This document shows positions 60,002 to 62,428 of a DNA stretch of 62,428 bases, piece by piece. Made by a program: the position numbers and the translations under genes. The stretch is from NCBI GenBank assembly GCA_030849805.1, contig JASANZ010002181.1:2839-65266 (forward strand), in the 5' to 3' direction. How positions within the stretch are numbered: position 1 is the stretch's first letter; each line of letters starts with the position of its first letter. The notes beneath the pieces were generated by a model. It was given only the letters and a program-made list of their open reading frames with translations. It had not been told where the DNA came from and made no database searches. Source of the DNA: Sergeia podlipaevii (Eukaryota > Euglenozoa > Kinetoplastea > Trypanosomatida > Trypanosomatidae).

Positions 60002-61097
60002 ACAGCAGCAGCAGCAGGCGGGTAGCAGCTCTCAGAACCAGCGTCCCTTGACTAGACCAATGAGCATGAATCAGCAAGATAACTACAGGGGTTCACGCTA
60101 CAACAACAACAACAACAACAGCAACAATGGCGGTAGTGGGAACCAGAACAGTTTCAACAACCGTAACAGTAACACCAACCGCCGTCAGGATCGTTCCTCC
60201 AGCTACAACGATTTTGGCCAGTTTGGGCAAGCGAACGGCAGCTCTTCCAACTTCCAGAGCAACGGTGGGCCGACGCCGTTTGGATCTACGCTCCCACCCC
60301 CCTTCCCTGGCGCCAACGAAGCCAATGATGAGGACCGAAAGCTTATGGCCCTTGCACAGCCCCCCAAGTGCTTCAACGACTCTATGGCCGCTAGCATCAT
60401 TGGTATCGCCCGCGATGCTGCTGTGGACGGTGACTGGAAGGCGGCCAACGAGGCGATCCAGAAGACAATTGGTGAGGAGGCGGCCCATGTGCGTCGCATG
60501 TGCGCTGTGTACGCCATCGCGAAGAAGATCACTGAGATCTCCTCGGAGGAGGATCGCACGACGCTTATGCGAGTTCTCAATAGTGAGATCTTTGACGTGA
60601 ACGCGCTCGCTCGCGGCTACGCGTGGTGTCTCACCGATGCCATCGCGAACAACCTCAAGGAGGATTACCCTCGCGTGTTTTCTCGTTTCGTTTCGTTCGT
60701 TGTGGAGACGACACACATGGACTTCTTTGCTATGGTCCGTGATATTATGATTCGTAGCGCCAACTACTTGGACGCCCTCTATGAGGCTCTTGATGGCACT
60801 GAGATGCAGTGGGAGGAGGACTTCATGGACGTCTGGACGACCATGCTCCAAAAATGGCAGGAGGCCCGTAAGGATGAAAAGTCGATTGCACCGTCTGACA
60901 TCTTGGACCAAATGGCTGTCGTCAAGCAACGCCCTCTCATGCGCGACATCGCGCTTGATTTCCTTAGTGAGTTTACTCAGTACGGATACCTTGATGATCA
61001 AAGTGTTGGTGAGTGGACCGCAAACAATCAGGACAACGAGAAGTTCAGGCCCTTTATTGAGCAGCTGGAGCATATCTTTCCCGAAATGCAGGGGTAG
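58911..61097 (+). CDS. eIF4G-family translation initiation factor (MIF4G + MA3), EIF4G3/EIF4G4-like layout
   Basis: Scaffold that bridges cap-binding eIF4E and the helicase eIF4A. Seen in 728 aa: a short N-terminus followed almost at once by a MIF4G domain at about 75-330, which is the layout of trypanosomatid EIF4G3 and EIF4G4. L19-x4-M24-L25 in the N-terminus resembles a degenerate eIF4E-binding Y-x4-L-hydrophobic motif. A 16-Gln run at 354-369 and an Asn/Gly/Ser-rich linker to about 465 follow. A second helical domain of MA3 type runs from about 485 to 640, then a helical C-terminus. Which of the five or so trypanosomatid paralogues this is cannot be settled here. The start is the first ATG after the acceptor at 58790. 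Confidence 0.87.
59970..60017 (+). repeat. CAG/CAA repeat encoding 16 Gln in eIF4G
   Basis: Sixteen Gln codons, mainly CAG with two CAA interruptions, in the linker between the MIF4G and MA3-type domains. An AAC/AAT-rich, Asn-coding stretch follows at about 60100-60125. The run is likely to vary in length between strains. Confidence 0.9.
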
Positions 61098-62428
61098 AGA
61101 CAGTGGCGGGACGAGGAGATGGATGGAGAGCGCAGAGATGGGGAGAGGGGGGGGGGAGATGTATGTGTAGGAAACGATAATGAGAAAAAAGAATATAAGA
61201 CGGTTCATCAAGGTGTCTGCATCTGGCATTCCCTTTTTGTCATGCAAGCAAGGTCGAATCTTGTATAAAGTTGTGGACAAAAGCATCCAATAGTGTCAAC
61301 TTTTTTTTCTTTGGTCTGCTCAAAATATAGCTTTCTTCCTTTCATGTTTTCCACGTACACATAGCTGACTCCTCTTTGCTTGTGTAACTGTTAAGTGCTT
61401 GAGAGCATTCTTGTGAGCTGTAGTTACTTTTTTTTTGTTGTTTCTATTCTCATATAATTTTGCTCTTTCTCTCTCTCTTGTGTTTTTACACATACGCTTA
61501 CGCGCAATCTACTGAGCTTTGTTAGCACTCATTGTTTCTGCGATAAGCATTCATCTTTTTTATCTACCCTTGTGCGAATATAGAAAGGAGCATTTTGTGA
61601 AAAAAACTGATCAAACTGCACTTCTGTCTGCCTCTTTTTGCGTTTTGAGATTTTTTTTTTTTGGGGGGGAATTTTTTTCTTCATGAAAAGTATGAAGACG
61701 GAAACAACCAAATCGTATGTGTGGGGGAGGGGATGACTATGTGCGTGCTTGTGTATTTTGAGCTCTGCCTGATCATATTCACACACACACACACAAAAAA
61801 GAAAAGGAAGAACGTGAAAGAAATGAAATTAACAACAAAGAAAGAAAATCAGAAAAGAAGGAATGCGAGCACGCAAGCGGCGGGGAACAAAAAGTTCCAC
61901 AGGGCATTCATGTGAGATGATAACTATAACAAACAAACAAAAAGAAAAGAAAAACGGTGGGATGGAGAAAAACGTGAAGGTATGCTGGATTCCTAATGCT
62001 GTCTGTCCCCAGTAACAGCAGGAAACAAAAGCTTTTTTTTTGTCTCTATTGCCTTTTTTCTTTTCGAATCCACCACAAAGAAAATCTATCCACAGAGGCA
62101 AATTGTCTACAATGTGAACGTGCGCTATCATCACTCTTTCCCTTTTTGCTTTCTATACTATATGTATGATTTTCTTTTTTCATAATAGTATAGTGTGCTG
62201 CTCATAGCTCTCCACGCAACCTTCTTTCACATCTCTTTTGTTTTCCTATTTGTGAGAGGCTGTTGCGGAGGAACTTTTGTGAGTAAGTTTTTTTTTTTTC
62301 TCTCTCTTGGTGTTTAGACACGGTATAGTGTGCATTATCGCACCATCTTTGTGTCTACCCTTTCTCTTCTTTTTCTTTACATAGTTGGTTTGGAAGTTTG
62401 GGTTTCTTTTTTTTTTTTGCAATTCGTT
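61098..62428. other. Right-end intergenic region, nothing recognised
   Basis: Starts with a G run at 61147-61156 just after the eIF4G gene. The rest is A/T-rich with T runs and a short (CA)n at about 61781-61794. No open frame shows coding bias. It probably holds the eIF4G 3' UTR and the 5' region of a gene beyond the window. Confidence 0.55.

Noticed and set aside
60093..61286. 397-codon open frame on the minus strand across the eIF4G gene
   Set aside because: It mirrors the strong codon bias of eIF4G, has no recognisable domain and would oppose the direction of the whole cluster.
1..62428. Strand-switch region, rRNA, snoRNA cluster, CRISPR array or transposon
   Set aside because: All genes are on one strand, and no repeated spacer array, reverse transcriptase, transposase or rRNA-like sequence was seen.

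Overview
The window reads as one strand of a trypanosomatid (kinetoplastid) chromosome. Every convincing protein gene, 27 in all counting one interrupted gene as two segments, lies on the + strand. None shows an intron. Coding regions have G/C-rich third codon positions. The spaces between genes are A/T-rich and full of T and polypyrimidine runs followed by an AG, as expected for spliced-leader trans-splicing of polycistronic transcripts. TAA, TAG and TGA all end genes here, with TGA also predicted to encode selenocysteine once. There is no strand switch, rRNA or convincing tRNA. I cannot assign the genus. (CA)n, (TTG)n, (ATT)n, (AT)n and (GA)n repeats are common, and one 50-N assembly gap lies at 52145-52194.

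Layout. 1-1798 has no supported gene. 1.8-9.2 kb: a type II DnaJ, then three different small GTPases in a row (Rab23-like, RABL6/PARF-like, ARL3). 9.9-23.1 kb: a very large coiled-coil/Pro-rich protein, a VPS54-like GARP tether subunit and a large unknown protein with a possible mitochondrial presequence. 23.5-31.4 kb: a small unknown protein, an Apd1-type sucrase/ferredoxin-like protein, a kelch protein, a Nup2/Nup50-like RanBD nucleoporin and a Fis1-like protein with a long insertion. 32.1-38.9 kb: a very basic, probably mitochondrial protein, a Q/SP-rich unknown and a C2HC zinc-finger coiled-coil protein. 39.4-48.1 kb: the tRNA thiolase NCS6/CTU1, selenoprotein K, a degenerate centrin, the CCR4-NOT subunit NOT10 and an ADCK2-like UbiB kinase. 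49.9-52.1 kb: an unknown gene whose reading frame crosses one in-frame TAA. 52.8-61.1 kb: two tandem TBC Rab-GAPs, a small unknown and an eIF4G (MIF4G + MA3). 61.1-62.4 kb is empty.

How the genes work together. Neighbouring genes in such clusters are co-transcribed but not functional operons, so shared themes need caution. Membrane traffic and cilium functions recur (Rab23, RABL6, ARL3, VPS54, two TBC GAPs, centrin). So do mitochondrial functions (Fis1, ADCK2, the basic presequence protein) and mRNA/tRNA functions (NOT10, eIF4G, NCS6). The points most worth a second look are the UGA-Sec selenoprotein K with a candidate SECIS element about 430 nt downstream, the in-frame TAA at 51428, the RABL6 homologue, the Fis1 insertion, the Nup50-like N-terminus, and a centrin without canonical calcium loops.
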